Shown piece by piece: positions 19,159-30,100 of a stretch of DNA of 64,000 nucleotides (position 1 is its first letter; each line of letters starts with the position of its first letter). The notes below the pieces were generated by a model. It searched no databases. It worked only from the letters and a program-made list of their open reading frames with translations, and was not told the DNA's origin. A program made the position numbers and the translations under genes. The DNA lies in contig NZ_CAJQZC010000001.1 of assembly GCF_907164555.1 (NCBI RefSeq), positions 806,001 to 870,000 on the forward strand, given 5' to 3'. Origin of the DNA: Paraburkholderia saeva. GTDB taxonomy: Bacteria > Pseudomonadota > Gammaproteobacteria > Burkholderiales > Burkholderiaceae.

Positions 19159-19536
19159 ATGAAGACAGGATTCGTGGTTGCATCGTGGGTACTCGGCGCG
19201 ATCGTCGTGGGCAGTCCGGCTTTGGCGGCAGCGGCCGATTCGTTTCATTTCGCGGACATCCAGACGAAGAACCGCCATACGAGCAAATACACTTGCGCGA
19301 CCGGCCGGATCCTGCACGTCACGTACTGGAACGCGGCCAACGGCCAGAGCTTCGCGCTCGTGCCCGTCAAGGGACAGCAGATGCTGTTCGTCAACACGCT
19401 GTCGGCGTCGGGCGTGAAGTATCAGGCGGCCAGCTATACATGGTGGACGAAGGGGCCGCACGCCGATCTCTACGACGCCATGCAGGGCGAGAATGCGCCG
19501 CCCATCCTGTCCGACTGCGTGACGATCATCCGCTAG
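19159..19536 (+). CDS. MliC-like putative lysozyme inhibitor, periplasmic
   Basis: The 125-residue protein has a Sec signal peptide ending around ALAAAADS, with no lipobox, so a soluble periplasmic form is expected. The mature part shows the order of motifs typical of MliC/PliC domains: YTCATGRILHVTYWN, then SGVKYQ, then YTWWTKGPHADL and a C-terminal Cys. Two mature Cys could form the conserved disulfide. Such proteins block C-type lysozyme. GAGG is 8 bases before the ATG. The assignment rests on motif order, not on a search. Confidence 0.75.
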   Translation: MKTGFVVASWVLGAIVVGSPALAAAADSFHFADIQTKNRHTSKYTCATGRILHVTYWNAANGQSFALVPVKGQQMLFVNTLSASGVKYQAASYTWWTKGPHADLYDAMQGENAPPILSDCVTIIR

Positions 19537-19820
19537 TCCTCGCCGCTTCACATCGTTTCACATCGCTTCTCGCTGCCCCGGCTGAGCGTTCATTCGTATC
19601 GCTTTTTCATTGGGTTCGTTCCGGTCTTATCGCGTCCTGCGACGGGGCGCTGTCCGCTCGCGCACATCTTTCGCCCTCAGGGAGTAAGCTGACTGACTCG
19701 CACCTGAACGTGCTGCGCCCGTTCGTAGCGAGTGCGTCATCGACTTCGACCTAGCCCGTCCGTCCCGGATCACATCGCGCAGGCCGCGTGCCCGTGCCCG
19801 TTCGTCAAGCGAGACTCTCA

Positions 19821-21473
19821 ATGAAAGCTTCGGATCTGTTCGTCAAGTCGCTGGAAGCTGAAGGTGTCGAGTACGTGTTCGGCATCCCCGGCGAAGAAAA
19901 CCTCGATCTCCTCGAATCGCTGCGCCGCTCGAAAATCCGTCTGATCCTTACGCGTCATGAGCAGGCCGCCGGCTTCATGGCCGCGACCTATGGCCGTCTG
20001 ACTGGCCGCACGGGCGTCTGTCTCGCGACCCTCGGCCCGGGTGCGACCAACTTCGTCACGGCCGCGGCCTATGCGCAACTGGGCGGCATGCCGATGCTGA
20101 TGGTCACCGGGCAAAAGCCGATCAAGGCGAGCAAGCAGGGCCATTTCCAGATCGTCGACGTCGTGCGGATGATGGAACCGCTCACGAAGTACACGCGGCA
20201 AATCGTATCGATCGCGAATATTCCGGCGTCGGTGCGCGAGGCGTTCCGCCAGGCCGAGGAAGAGCGGCCCGGCGCCACGCATCTGGAGCTGCCCGAAGAC
20301 GTCGCGCACGAAGAGGGCGACGGCAAGCCGATTCCAAAGAGTTTCAGCCGGCGGCCCATCGCGGAAGAAAAGGCGGTCGCGCATGCCGTCGAGGCGATCA
20401 CGAAGGCAAAGCATCCGTTACTGATGATCGGCGCCGGCGGCAATCGCAAGACTACGACGCGCATGCTGCGCGAGTTCGTCGACCAGATCGGCATTCCGTT
20501 TTTCACGACGCAGATGGGCAAGGGCGTGATCGACGAATCGCATCCGATGTGGCTTGGCAACGCGACGCTCTCCGACGGCGACTTCGTGCACCGCGCGATC
20601 GAACACGCGGACTGCATCATCAACGTCGGCCATGACGTGATCGAGAAGCCGCCGTTTTTCATGCGCAGCGGCGAAGCCGGCGAAAAGACCGTGATTCACG
20701 TGAATTTCCTCGGCGCCGAGGTCGACACCGTCTATTTCCCGCAGATCGAAGTGGTGGGCGATATCGCGAACGCGGTATGGCAACTGAAGGAAAGCCTGAA
20801 GTCGCGCCAGGAGCACTGGGACTTCACGCGCTTCAAGGAGATCAAGGAACATTTCGAGGCGCATCTCGTGAAAGGCCTGCACGACGACCGCTTTCCGATG
20901 TATCCCGTGCGCATCGTCAACGACGTGTACGAGACGACGCCCGTTGACGGCATCGTGTGTCTCGACAACGGTATGTACAAGATCTGGTTCGCACGCTACT
21001 ACCGCGCGCATGAACCGAATTCCATCCTGCTCGATAACGCGCTCGCTTCGATGGGCGCGGGATTACCGTCCGCCATCGCGACGAAAATCGTGCATCCGGA
21101 CCGCAAGGTGATGGCTGTGTGCGGCGACGGCGGCTTCATGATGAACTCGCAGGAACTTGAAACCGCGGTGCGGCTCAAGCTCGATCTCGTGGTCCTGATC
21201 CTGCGCGACGACGCGTTCGGCATGATCCGCTGGAAGCAGGAAAACATGAATTTCCCCGATTACGGCATGACGCTGCGCAACCCCGATTTCGTCGCCTACG
21301 CGAAGAGTTACGGGGCGCAGGGGCACCGGATCGAGGCCGCGTCCGAATTCGCGCCGCTCCTGCGCGAATGTTTCGCTACGCCGGGTGTACACGTGATCGA
21401 TCTGCCGATCGACTACTCCGATAACGAACGCGTGCTGAATCGCGAGATCAAGCGGTTGAGCGCGCAGATCTGA
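19821..21473 (+). CDS. ThDP-dependent acetolactate synthase-like enzyme, stand-alone large subunit
   Basis: The 550-residue enzyme has the three domains of the pyruvate oxidase/ALS superfamily. The ThDP-activating glutamate is Glu47 in TRHEQAAGF. The ThDP/Mg motif begins GDG at 435-437 with MNSQELETAVRLKLD; the usual Asn-Asn at its end is Arg462-Asp463. No small regulatory subunit gene (ilvN) is near, as in catabolic AlsS enzymes. An aldehyde dehydrogenase follows 75 bases later on the same strand. Candidate reactions are 2-keto-acid decarboxylation or carboligation; the substrate is not certain. The start at 19821 is by homology; the ribosome site is poor. Confidence 0.88.
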   Translation: MKASDLFVKSLEAEGVEYVFGIPGEENLDLLESLRRSKIRLILTRHEQAAGFMAATYGRLTGRTGVCLATLGPGATNFVTAAAYAQLGGMPMLMVTGQKPIKASKQGHFQIVDVVRMMEPLTKYTRQIVSIANIPASVREAFRQAEEERPGATHLELPEDVAHEEGDGKPIPKSFSRRPIAEEKAVAHAVEAITKAKHPLLMIGAGGNRKTTTRMLREFVDQIGIPFFTTQMGKGVIDESHPMWLGNATLSDGDFVHRAIEHADCIINVGHDVIEKPPFFMRSGEAGEKTVIHVNFLGAEVDTVYFPQIEVVGDIANAVWQLKESLKSRQEHWDFTRFKEIKEHFEAHLVKGLHDDRFPMYPVRIVNDVYETTPVDGIVCLDNGMYKIWFARYYRAHEPNSILLDNALASMGAGLPSAIATKIVHPDRKVMAVCGDGGFMMNSQELETAVRLKLDLVVLILRDDAFGMIRWKQENMNFPDYGMTLRNPDFVAYAKSYGAQGHRIEAASEFAPLLRECFATPGVHVIDLPIDYSDNERVLNREIKRLSAQI

Positions 21474-21548
21474 CGTGCGCGTACGAGGCGCACAGAGGAA
21501 CACTGAAGCACACCGGGGCTCACTGAATCGTTGAAGGGAGAACGCGAC

Positions 21549-22985
21549 ATGCTGAAGAAGTCCTACCCGTACTATCTCGCGAACGAACCGGTCGCGGCGA
21601 ACACCGATCTCGAAGTCACCGACAAGTTCAGCGGCGAAGTGGCGACGCGCGTCGCGCTCGCCGACGCGAAAGCCATCGATAAAGCGATCGGCGCGGCCGT
21701 TGACGTGATGCCGGACATGCGCGAGTTCCCGCCGTTCAAACGTCAGGCCGTGCTCGAACATTGTGTGGCGCGCTTTCGCGAGCGCTACGACGAACTGGCG
21801 ATGGCGCTGTGCATCGAAGCGGGCAAGCCGATCAACGATTCGCGCGGTGAAGTGACGCGTCTGATCGACACGTTCAAGGTCGCCGCGGAAGAGTCGGTGC
21901 GCATCGATGGCGAAATCATCAACCTGATGATTTCACCGCGCGCAAAGGGATACCACGGCTACACGAAGCGCGTGCCGATCGGGCCATGCTCGTTCATCTC
22001 GCCGTTCAATTTTCCGCTCAATCTGGCGGCGCACAAGGTCGCGCCCGGGCTTGCCGCGGGCGTGCCGTTCGTGCTGAAGCCGGCAAGCCGTACGCCGGTC
22101 GGCGCGCTTATCATCGGCGAAATTCTCGCGGAAACCGATCTGCCGAAGGGCGCGTTCTCGATCCTGCCCGCGCATCGCGACGGCGCCGATCTCTTCACGA
22201 CCGACGAGCGTTTCAAGCTGCTGTCGTTCACCGGTTCGCCGGCGGTTGGCTGGGATCTGAAGCAGAAAGCCGGCAAGAAAAAGGTGATCCTGGAGCTGGG
22301 CGGCAACGCGGCCGCGGTCGTCGACGGCGACCAGCGCGACAAGCTCGATTACGTCGTCGAGCGTCTCGCGTTTGGCGCGTTCTACCAGTCGGGGCAGAGC
22401 TGCATCGGCGTGCAGCGCATCCTGATCCATACGGATATCTACGACGCGCTGCGCGACAAACTGATCGCGAAGACGAAGACGCTGAAAATGGGCGATCCGA
22501 AGGACGAAAAGACGTTCGTCGGCCCGATGATCTCGGAATCGGAGTCGAACCGGCTGGCCGGCTGGATGGAAAAGGCGGTGCTGGCGGGTGCGAAGATCGT
22601 CGCGGGCGGCAAGGTGGAGGGCACGATGTTCGAAGCCACCCTGCTCGAAAACGTGCATCGCGATCAGGATCTGTACCGCAAGGAGGCGTTCGGGCCGGTG
22701 GCGATTCTGGAGCGCTTCGAGAACTTCGACGACGCGCTTGCGACCGTCAACGACAGCGATTTCGGCCTGCAGGCGGGCGTCTTCACCGATTCGCTCGCGC
22801 ATGCGCATCGCGCGTGGGACCTGCTCGACGTGGGCGGCGTCGTGATCAACGATGTGCCGTCGTTTCGCGTTGACAACATGCCGTATGGCGGCGTGAAGGA
22901 TTCGGGCCTCGGGCGTGAGGGCATCCGCTACGCAATCGAGGACATGACCGAAATCCGTCTGATGGTGATGCGCGAGACGTGGTGA
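21549..22985 (+). CDS. NAD(P)-dependent aldehyde dehydrogenase
   Basis: This 478-residue member of the ALDH superfamily has a Rossmann part with PFNFPLNLAAHKVAPGLAAG and FTGSPAVGWDLK. Glu249 in LELGGNAA is the general base and Cys285 in SGQSCIGVQR the nucleophile. The C-terminal PYGGVKDSGLGREG motif completes the set. It oxidises an aldehyde to the acid; sequence alone does not give the substrate. GAAGGGAG lies just before the ATG. Pairing with the ThDP enzyme upstream suggests that the two act on the same carbon chain. Confidence 0.93.
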   Translation: MLKKSYPYYLANEPVAANTDLEVTDKFSGEVATRVALADAKAIDKAIGAAVDVMPDMREFPPFKRQAVLEHCVARFRERYDELAMALCIEAGKPINDSRGEVTRLIDTFKVAAEESVRIDGEIINLMISPRAKGYHGYTKRVPIGPCSFISPFNFPLNLAAHKVAPGLAAGVPFVLKPASRTPVGALIIGEILAETDLPKGAFSILPAHRDGADLFTTDERFKLLSFTGSPAVGWDLKQKAGKKKVILELGGNAAAVVDGDQRDKLDYVVERLAFGAFYQSGQSCIGVQRILIHTDIYDALRDKLIAKTKTLKMGDPKDEKTFVGPMISESESNRLAGWMEKAVLAGAKIVAGGKVEGTMFEATLLENVHRDQDLYRKEAFGPVAILERFENFDDALATVNDSDFGLQAGVFTDSLAHAHRAWDLLDVGGVVINDVPSFRVDNMPYGGVKDSGLGREGIRYAIEDMTEIRLMVMRETW

Positions 22986-23359
22986 ACGGGCGTTTCCTGA
23001 CGCGATGGGCCGGTTGTGCCGGTGGTTTTGCGACCGCGGGCGGGCGTCACGCAACTGTCGTGTGAACGCGGTACGCTCGACGCGCCGGGATCTGTCCCCG
23101 GCGCCCGGCGCGGCCGACGCGACGGCTGTGGGACGGGGCAGAGCAGAAAGCCGGCGGCTGCGCCATGAGTGTTTTTGCTGAAGTGCTACAATACCGCCCT
23201 TTCCGGCGGATGTTTCCGTCGGCCGGAGCCGGCCGCATTCTTTCTCCTGTTTCTTCGGGTCCCGTGCGGCATGCCGTGGCTCCGCCTTCATCCTGATGCC
23301 CTCTGCGGCCTTGCCCGCTGCCACGCTTAGCCGCAGGCGCATTTTTAGCGAAAGCCACC
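22986..23359 (+). other. Intergenic region and probable long leader of the rhlE-type gene
   Basis: No gene is visible in these 374 bases. A -10-like TACAAT at 23187-23192 would give a transcript leader of about 160 bases. That leader contains a candidate stem cggcgga-tgtt-tccgtcg followed by the GC-rich inverted sequence gccggagccggc. Long structured leaders are known for DEAD-box helicase genes, which are often autoregulated; its use here is inferred. Confidence 0.4.
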
Positions 23360-24814
23360 ATGTCCGACACAGACGTCACGCCCAGTACCGATACACCGAC
23401 CTTCGACCAGTTCGGCCTTCACGCCGATATCCTGAAGGCCATCACGGACTCGGGCTACACGACGCCGACGCCGATTCAGGCGCAAGCCATTCCAGTTGTG
23501 CTCGCTGGCCGCGACGTGATGGGCGCCGCGCAGACCGGAACCGGCAAGACTGCGAGCTTTTCGCTGCCGATCATCCAGCGTCTGTTGCCGCAAGCCAGCA
23601 CGAGCGCCTCGCCCGCGCGCCATCCGGTACGCGCGCTGATTCTCACACCGACGCGCGAACTCGCCGACCAGGTCGCCGCGAACGTGCAGGCGTATGCGAA
23701 GCACACGTCGCTGCGTAGCGCAGTCGTGTTCGGCGGCGTCGACATGAACCCCCAGTCAGCCGAATTGCGGCGCGGCGTGGAAATCCTGATCGCGACGCCG
23801 GGACGCCTGCTCGACCACGTCCAGCAGAAGACTGCGAATCTCGGCCAGGTCCAGATGCTTGTGCTCGACGAAGCCGACCGCATGCTCGACATGGGCTTCC
23901 TGCCCGACCTGCAACGCATCCTGAACCTGCTGCCGAAAGAGCGCCAGACGCTGCTGTTCTCGGCCACGTTCTCCGGCGAAATCAAGAAGCTGGCTGCAAC
24001 GTATCTGCGCAATCCGCAGACGATCGAAGTCGCGCGCAGCAATTCGACGGCGACGAACGTCACGCAGGTTGTCTATGAAGTAGCGGAAGGCGACAAGACC
24101 GGCGCGGTGGTGAAACTGATTCGCGATCGCGGCCTGAAGCAGGTGATCGTGTTCTGTAACAGCAAGATCGGCGCGAGCCGTCTTGCGCGCTCGCTCGAAC
24201 GCGACGGCGTGGTGGCGACCGCCATTCACGGCGACCGCACGCAGAACGAGCGGATGCAGGCACTCGACGCGTTCAAGCGCGGCGAAATCGAAGCGCTGGT
24301 GGCCACCGACGTGGCCGCGCGCGGTCTCGACATCGTGGAACTGCCGGCCGTGATCAACTTCGACCTGCCGTGGAACCCGGAAGATTACGTGCACCGTATC
24401 GGCCGTACCGGCCGCGCGGGGGCCTCGGGCGACGCGCTTTCGCTGTGCAGCCCGAACGAGCGCAAACAGCTGGCCGACATCGAGAAGCTGATCAAGCGTC
24501 CGCTCGAGGTGCAGCATCTGCACGTCGACGTGCCTGTGCGTCATCATCACGAAGAGCGGGGCGGGCGGCGCGAGCGCGACGAACGTCCGGCGCGTCGCCG
24601 CACGGCCGGTGCTGGCGGCACGTTCGAGCGTCCGCATCACCATCGCCACGCGGCGCCGCCCGTCGACGATTTCTTCCTGAAGCCCTACGAGCCGTCGCCT
24701 TCGACGAAAAAGCAGGATGATGCCGCTGTCGCGCCGCAAAAGCCGGCTTCGCGGCAACCGCTTGCTGCACTGCTCGGCGGTCTCGGCATGCCGCGCAAGA
24801 CGACATCGACGTGA
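23360..24814 (+). CDS. rhlE: DEAD-box ATP-dependent RNA helicase, RhlE type
   Basis: The 484-residue helicase has the full set of motifs. The Q motif is around YTTPTPIQAQAIP, motif I is AQTGTGKT, motif II is VLDEADRMLD, motif III is SAT, and motif VI is HRIGRTGR. The C-terminal tail of about 110 residues is His/Arg-rich (RHHHEERGGRRERDERPARRR), typical for RNA binding in RhlE-like helicases. RhlE remodels RNA during ribosome assembly and decay, often in the cold. RhlE versus another DEAD subgroup is judged from the tail and motif context. Confidence 0.9.
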   Translation: MSDTDVTPSTDTPTFDQFGLHADILKAITDSGYTTPTPIQAQAIPVVLAGRDVMGAAQTGTGKTASFSLPIIQRLLPQASTSASPARHPVRALILTPTRELADQVAANVQAYAKHTSLRSAVVFGGVDMNPQSAELRRGVEILIATPGRLLDHVQQKTANLGQVQMLVLDEADRMLDMGFLPDLQRILNLLPKERQTLLFSATFSGEIKKLAATYLRNPQTIEVARSNSTATNVTQVVYEVAEGDKTGAVVKLIRDRGLKQVIVFCNSKIGASRLARSLERDGVVATAIHGDRTQNERMQALDAFKRGEIEALVATDVAARGLDIVELPAVINFDLPWNPEDYVHRIGRTGRAGASGDALSLCSPNERKQLADIEKLIKRPLEVQHLHVDVPVRHHHEERGGRRERDERPARRRTAGAGGTFERPHHHRHAAPPVDDFFLKPYEPSPSTKKQDDAAVAPQKPASRQPLAALLGGLGMPRKTTST

Positions 24815-24820
24815 TGTTAC

Positions 24821-24853
24821 CGGCCCGATAACGGATTGTTGATCATCGGGCCG
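24821..24853. terminator. Hairpin between convergent rhlE and gluQ
   Basis: A perfect 9-bp stem (cggcccgat at 24821-24829 with atcgggccg at 24845-24853) encloses 15 bases. It starts 7 bases after the rhlE stop. No T run follows, so termination is only probable. Confidence 0.45.
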
Positions 24854-24951
24854 ATGCTGTGCGTTTGTGTTGCGGGGTGTGGTGCAGGTGGAGTGCGCGC
24901 TGCGCCTTTGTCTGGACTTCGCGCTGTGGTGCTTTTGATGGTGATGCGCTA

Positions 24952-25926
24952 TCAGGGCAATTCGTGCGTTCCGCCCGTTTCGCGAACTTCGCCCGTTCCG
25001 GGTTGCGCAAGGCGCTCGGACCACGCCCTCGTGGCGTTTTGATAGAACGTATCCAGCGATCCGCCTGGCGTACGACTTCCCAGCTTCAGACCTAGATGCG
25101 CCGCCGCCGCGAGCAGTGCGGCGAGCGGATTGTCGGCGTCCAGTGGGGTTGCGCCGGTCTGCTTGCTCAGTTTCTCGCCCAGTTCATTCGTGACGACCGG
25201 CACGTGCAGATACACCGGCGTGGGCACGCCCATGCAACGCTGCAGGAAGATCTGACGCGCGGTCGAATCGAGCAGGTCCGCACCCCGCACGATGTGCGTG
25301 ATGCCCGCGTCTGCATCGTCTGCGACGACCGCCAGTTGATATGCCCACTGGCCGTCCGCCCGTTTCAGCACGAAATCGCCGACTTCCGTTGCCAGGTTCT
25401 GCGTTTGCGGACCTTGCCAGACGTCGTTGAACGTGATGATGGCCGCGTCGCCGTCCGGTACTCTCAGACGCCACGCGCGGGCAGGCTTGCCGCGCAGACC
25501 ACTGCGACACGTGCCGGGATACGCGAGCGTTGTATTCCGCGCGTGCGCATGGGCCAGCGAATCCGCGATTTCCCTGCGCGTGCAGCCACACGGATAAACG
25601 AAGCCGTCATGTTCGAGCTGGTCCAGCGCCTGCTGGTAGCGCCCGGCGCGCTGGCTTTGCCATGCCGGAGGTTCGTCCGGATGCATGCCGAAGCGGGCGA
25701 GTGTGGCGAGGATGTCCTCCGCTGCGCCTGGGACGGTGCGCGGCGCATCCACGTCCTCGATTCTGATGAGCCACGCGCCTCCATGGGCGCGCGCATCGAG
25801 CCAGCTGGCGAGCGCGCTGACGAGCGAGCCGAAATGCAGCGGACCCGTTGGCGAGGGCGCGAAGCGCCCCCGATACGCCGGGCGTTGCGCGCCGTTGGTG
25901 GTCGCAGGCACTTCAAGCGCTGTCAT
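24952..25926 (-). CDS. gluQ: Glutamyl-Q tRNA(Asp) synthetase
   Basis: The 324-residue truncated class I synthetase lacks the anticodon-binding domain. It attaches glutamate to the queuosine base of tRNA-Asp. Motifs seen are the HIGH-like [15 protein letters not shown], the zinc-site residues CGC with YPGTC, and the KMSKS-like KLSKQTG. The ATG at 25926 gives the family length; the longer frame upstream overlaps trhO. It follows trhO by 8 bases on the same strand, so two tRNA-modification genes form one operon. Confidence 0.93.
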   Translation of the reverse strand: MTALEVPATTNGAQRPAYRGRFAPSPTGPLHFGSLVSALASWLDARAHGGAWLIRIEDVDAPRTVPGAAEDILATLARFGMHPDEPPAWQSQRAGRYQQALDQLEHDGFVYPCGCTRREIADSLAHAHARNTTLAYPGTCRSGLRGKPARAWRLRVPDGDAAIITFNDVWQGPQTQNLATEVGDFVLKRADGQWAYQLAVVADDADAGITHIVRGADLLDSTARQIFLQRCMGVPTPVYLHVPVVTNELGEKLSKQTGATPLDADNPLAALLAAAAHLGLKLGSRTPGGSLDTFYQNATRAWSERLAQPGTGEVRETGGTHELP

Positions 25927-25934
25927 ATGGCTGG

Positions 25935-26798
<864 letters not shown>

Positions 26799-27124
26799 GA
26801 TGGTCCAGCAGTAATGGGTGGCCGCCGGCGCTGAAGGTGCGACTCACAACGTAAATCGTGCGATACGGCGCGATACGGTGCGGCGGGGCCACGGCAGGAA
26901 GCCTAGAACCCGTATTATCCCTCATCCTGCGAATACGCCGGCAAGCTGGCCGAATGGCCAATGATCGAGCGCAAGTTGCCGGACCCGCGCCGCGCGAGCC
27001 GGACGCCGCCGGCTTCACCTCTGGCCGTGACCGCCGACGTGACGTGGCGCGCGCCGTCGTCGCCCCTGGCCGGATGGCTAACGGCCCGGTTTTCGGCTCA
27101 AATGTTCGGGAGGGTGGAGTTACA
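26799..27124. other. Divergent intergenic region between trhO and dnaE
   Basis: These 326 bases hold no convincing gene. A TATTAT at 26913-26918 is a possible -10 for dnaE without a good -35. An 8-base sequence cgatacgg repeats at 26861-26868 and 26871-26878, a 10-base period. The last 15 bases carry the dnaE ribosome site gggagggtggag. Confidence 0.5.
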
Positions 27125-30100
27125 ATGTGGCCCATGTCAGATCCCCGCTTTGTCCATCTCCGCGTCCACTCCGAATTCTCGATTGCCGACGGCATCGTGC
27201 GCCTTGACGACATCGTCAAGGCCGCTGCCAAAGACGGTCAGGGCGCGCTCGCACTCACCGACCTCGGCAACGCGTTCGGTCTCGTTCGTTTCTACAAGGA
27301 AGCACGCGGCAAAGGGGTCAAACCCATTGCCGGTTGCGACGTCTGGATCACGAATCCCGACGACCGCGACAAGCCTTCGCGTCTCGTGCTTCTCGTCAGG
27401 AACCGGCGCGGCTATCTGAATCTTTGCGAACTGCTTTCGAAGGCGTCGCTTACGAACCAGTATCGCGGGCGTGCCGAAGTGGACGTCAGCTGGCTTGAAG
27501 CAGGTCTCGGCGAAGGGTTGCTTGCACTCTCGGGCGCGCAGCAGGGCGACATCGGTCTTGCGCTTGCCGCAGGCAATGAAGAAGCCGCGAAGCGCAACGC
27601 GCAACGCTGGGCGAAGCTGTTTCCGGGTGGTTTCTACATCGAACTGCAACGCTGCGGCCAGCCGGGCGGCGAAGCGTATGTGCAGCAGGCCGTCGCGATT
27701 GCTGCGGCGCTGAAGCTGCCGGTTGTCGCCACGCATCCGTTGCAGTTCATGACGCCGGACGACTTCACGGCGCACGAGGCGCGCGTCTGTATCTCGGAAG
27801 GCGACATGCTCGCCAATCCGCGCCGTCAGAAGCGCTTTACGACTGACCAGTACTTCCGTACGCAGGAGGAGATGACCGCGCTCTTCGCGGATATTCCGTC
27901 GGCGCTTGCGAATACCGTCGAAATCGCGAAGCGCTGCAACCTGACGCTCGAGCTCGGCAAGCCAAAGCTGCCCCTGTTTCCGACACCCGATGGCATGTCG
28001 CTTGACGACTATCTCGTCCAGCTGTCCAAAGATGGCCTGGAGAAGCGCCTGGAGCAGTTGTATCCGAACGTCGCCGAACGCGAAGCGCAGCGTGATACGT
28101 ATTTCCAGCGCCTCGAATTCGAGTGCGGCACGATCATCAAGATGGGCTTTCCTGGCTACTTCCTGATCGTTGCCGACTTCATCAACTGGGCGAAAAACAA
28201 TGGCGTGCCGGTCGGCCCGGGCCGGGGTTCGGGCGCGGGGTCGCTGGTCGCTTACGCGCTGGGCGTCACCGATCTCGACCCGCTGCGCTACAACCTGCTG
28301 TTCGAACGTTTCCTGAATCCGGAACGGGTATCGATGCCTGACTTCGATATCGACTTCTGCCAGGAAGGGCGAGACCGCGTCATTCAGTACGTGAAGCAGA
28401 AGTACGGCGCCGATGCAGTCTCGCAGATCGCCACGTTCGGCACGATGGCCGCGAAGGCCGCGGTGCGCGATATCGGACGTGTGCTCGATCTCGGCTATAT
28501 GTTCACCGACGGCATCGCCAAGCTGATTCCGTTCAAGCCGGGCAAGCACGTCACGATCGCCGACGCGATGAAGGAAGAGCCGCTGCTGCAGGAGCGCTTC
28601 GACAATGAAGACGAAGTGCACCAGCTGCTCGAGCTCGCGCAACGCGTGGAAGGCCTGACGCGCAACGTCGGCATGCACGCGGGCGGCGTGCTGATCGCGC
28701 CTGGCAAGCTGACCGATTTCTGTCCGCTGTACACGCAGGGCGACGACAGCGGCGTCGTGAGCCAGTACGACAAGGACGACGTTGAAGCCGTCGGCCTCGT
28801 GAAGTTCGACTTTCTGGGTCTCACCACACTGACAATTCTCGACTGGGCCGAGCGCTACATCCGGCGTCTCGACCCTTCGAAGCAGGACTGGTCGCTCGCG
28901 CAGGTGCCGCTCGACGACCCTGCGTCGTTCTCGATCCTGAAGAAGGCGAATACGGTCGCGGTGTTCCAGCTCGAAAGCCGCGGCATGCAAGGCATGCTGA
29001 AGGATGCGCAGCCTGACCGCTTCGAAGACATCATCGCGCTCGTGGCGCTGTACCGTCCGGGCCCGATGGACCTGATCCCGAGCTTCTGCGCGCGCAAGCA
29101 CGGGCGCGAAGTCGTCGAGTATCCGGACCCGCGCGTCGAACCTGTTCTGAAAGAGACCTACGGCATCATGGTCTATCAGGAGCAGGTGATGCAGATGGCG
29201 CAGATCATCGGCGGCTATTCGCTGGGTGGCGCCGACCTGTTGCGTCGCGCGATGGGCAAGAAGAAGGCCGAGGAAATGGCCGAGCACCGCGCGTTGTTCC
29301 GCGAAGGTGCGGCGAAAAATGGCCTTACAGGCGAAAAGGCCGACGAGATCTTCGACTTGATGGAGAAGTTCGCGGGCTACGGCTTCAACAAGTCACACGC
29401 GGCTGCCTATGCGTTGCTCGCGTACTACACGGCGTGGCTCAAGGCGCACCATCCGGCTGAATTCATGGCGGCGAATATGTCGCTCGCCATGGACGACACC
29501 GACAAGGTCAAGATCCTGTTCGAAGACTGCATCTCGAACGGCATGAAGGTTTTGCCGCCGGACATCAACCAGTCGGCGTATCGCTTCGAGCCGGTTGCGG
29601 AAACCGACGGCAAGCGCTCGAAAACGATCCGCTATGGTCTTGGCGCGATCAAGGGCAGCGGTCAGAACGCGATTGAAGAAATCCTTCGTGCGCGCGAAGA
29701 CGGCCCGTTTATCGATATCTTCGATTTCTGCAACCGTATTGACCGTCGCGTGGTGAACCGCCGCACGGTCGAAGCGCTGATTCGCGCGGGTGCGTTCGAT
29801 CTGCTGCATGACAGCCGCGCGCAGCTGATCGCGTCGGTGTCGCTCGCCATGGAGGCGGCCGATCAGGCCAGCGCCAACGCGATGCAGGCTGGCCTGTTCG
29901 ACATGGGTGACGAGCCTTCGCAAGGGCATGAGCTCGTCGATGAACCGGCATGGGCGGAAAAGAAAAAGCTGCAGGAAGAGAAGGCGGCGCTTGGCTTTTA
30001 TCTGTCAGGCCACCTGTTCGATGCGTACAAGGGGGAAGTGCGCCGCTTCGTGCGTCAGAAGATTGGCGAGCTGAAGGAAGGGCGCGACAAGCTGGTGGCG

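Noticed and set aside
27137-29287. 716-codon frame on the minus strand inside dnaE
   Set aside because: It is antisense to a gene with all polymerase motifs, has no ribosome site and no domain, and is explained by high third-position GC.
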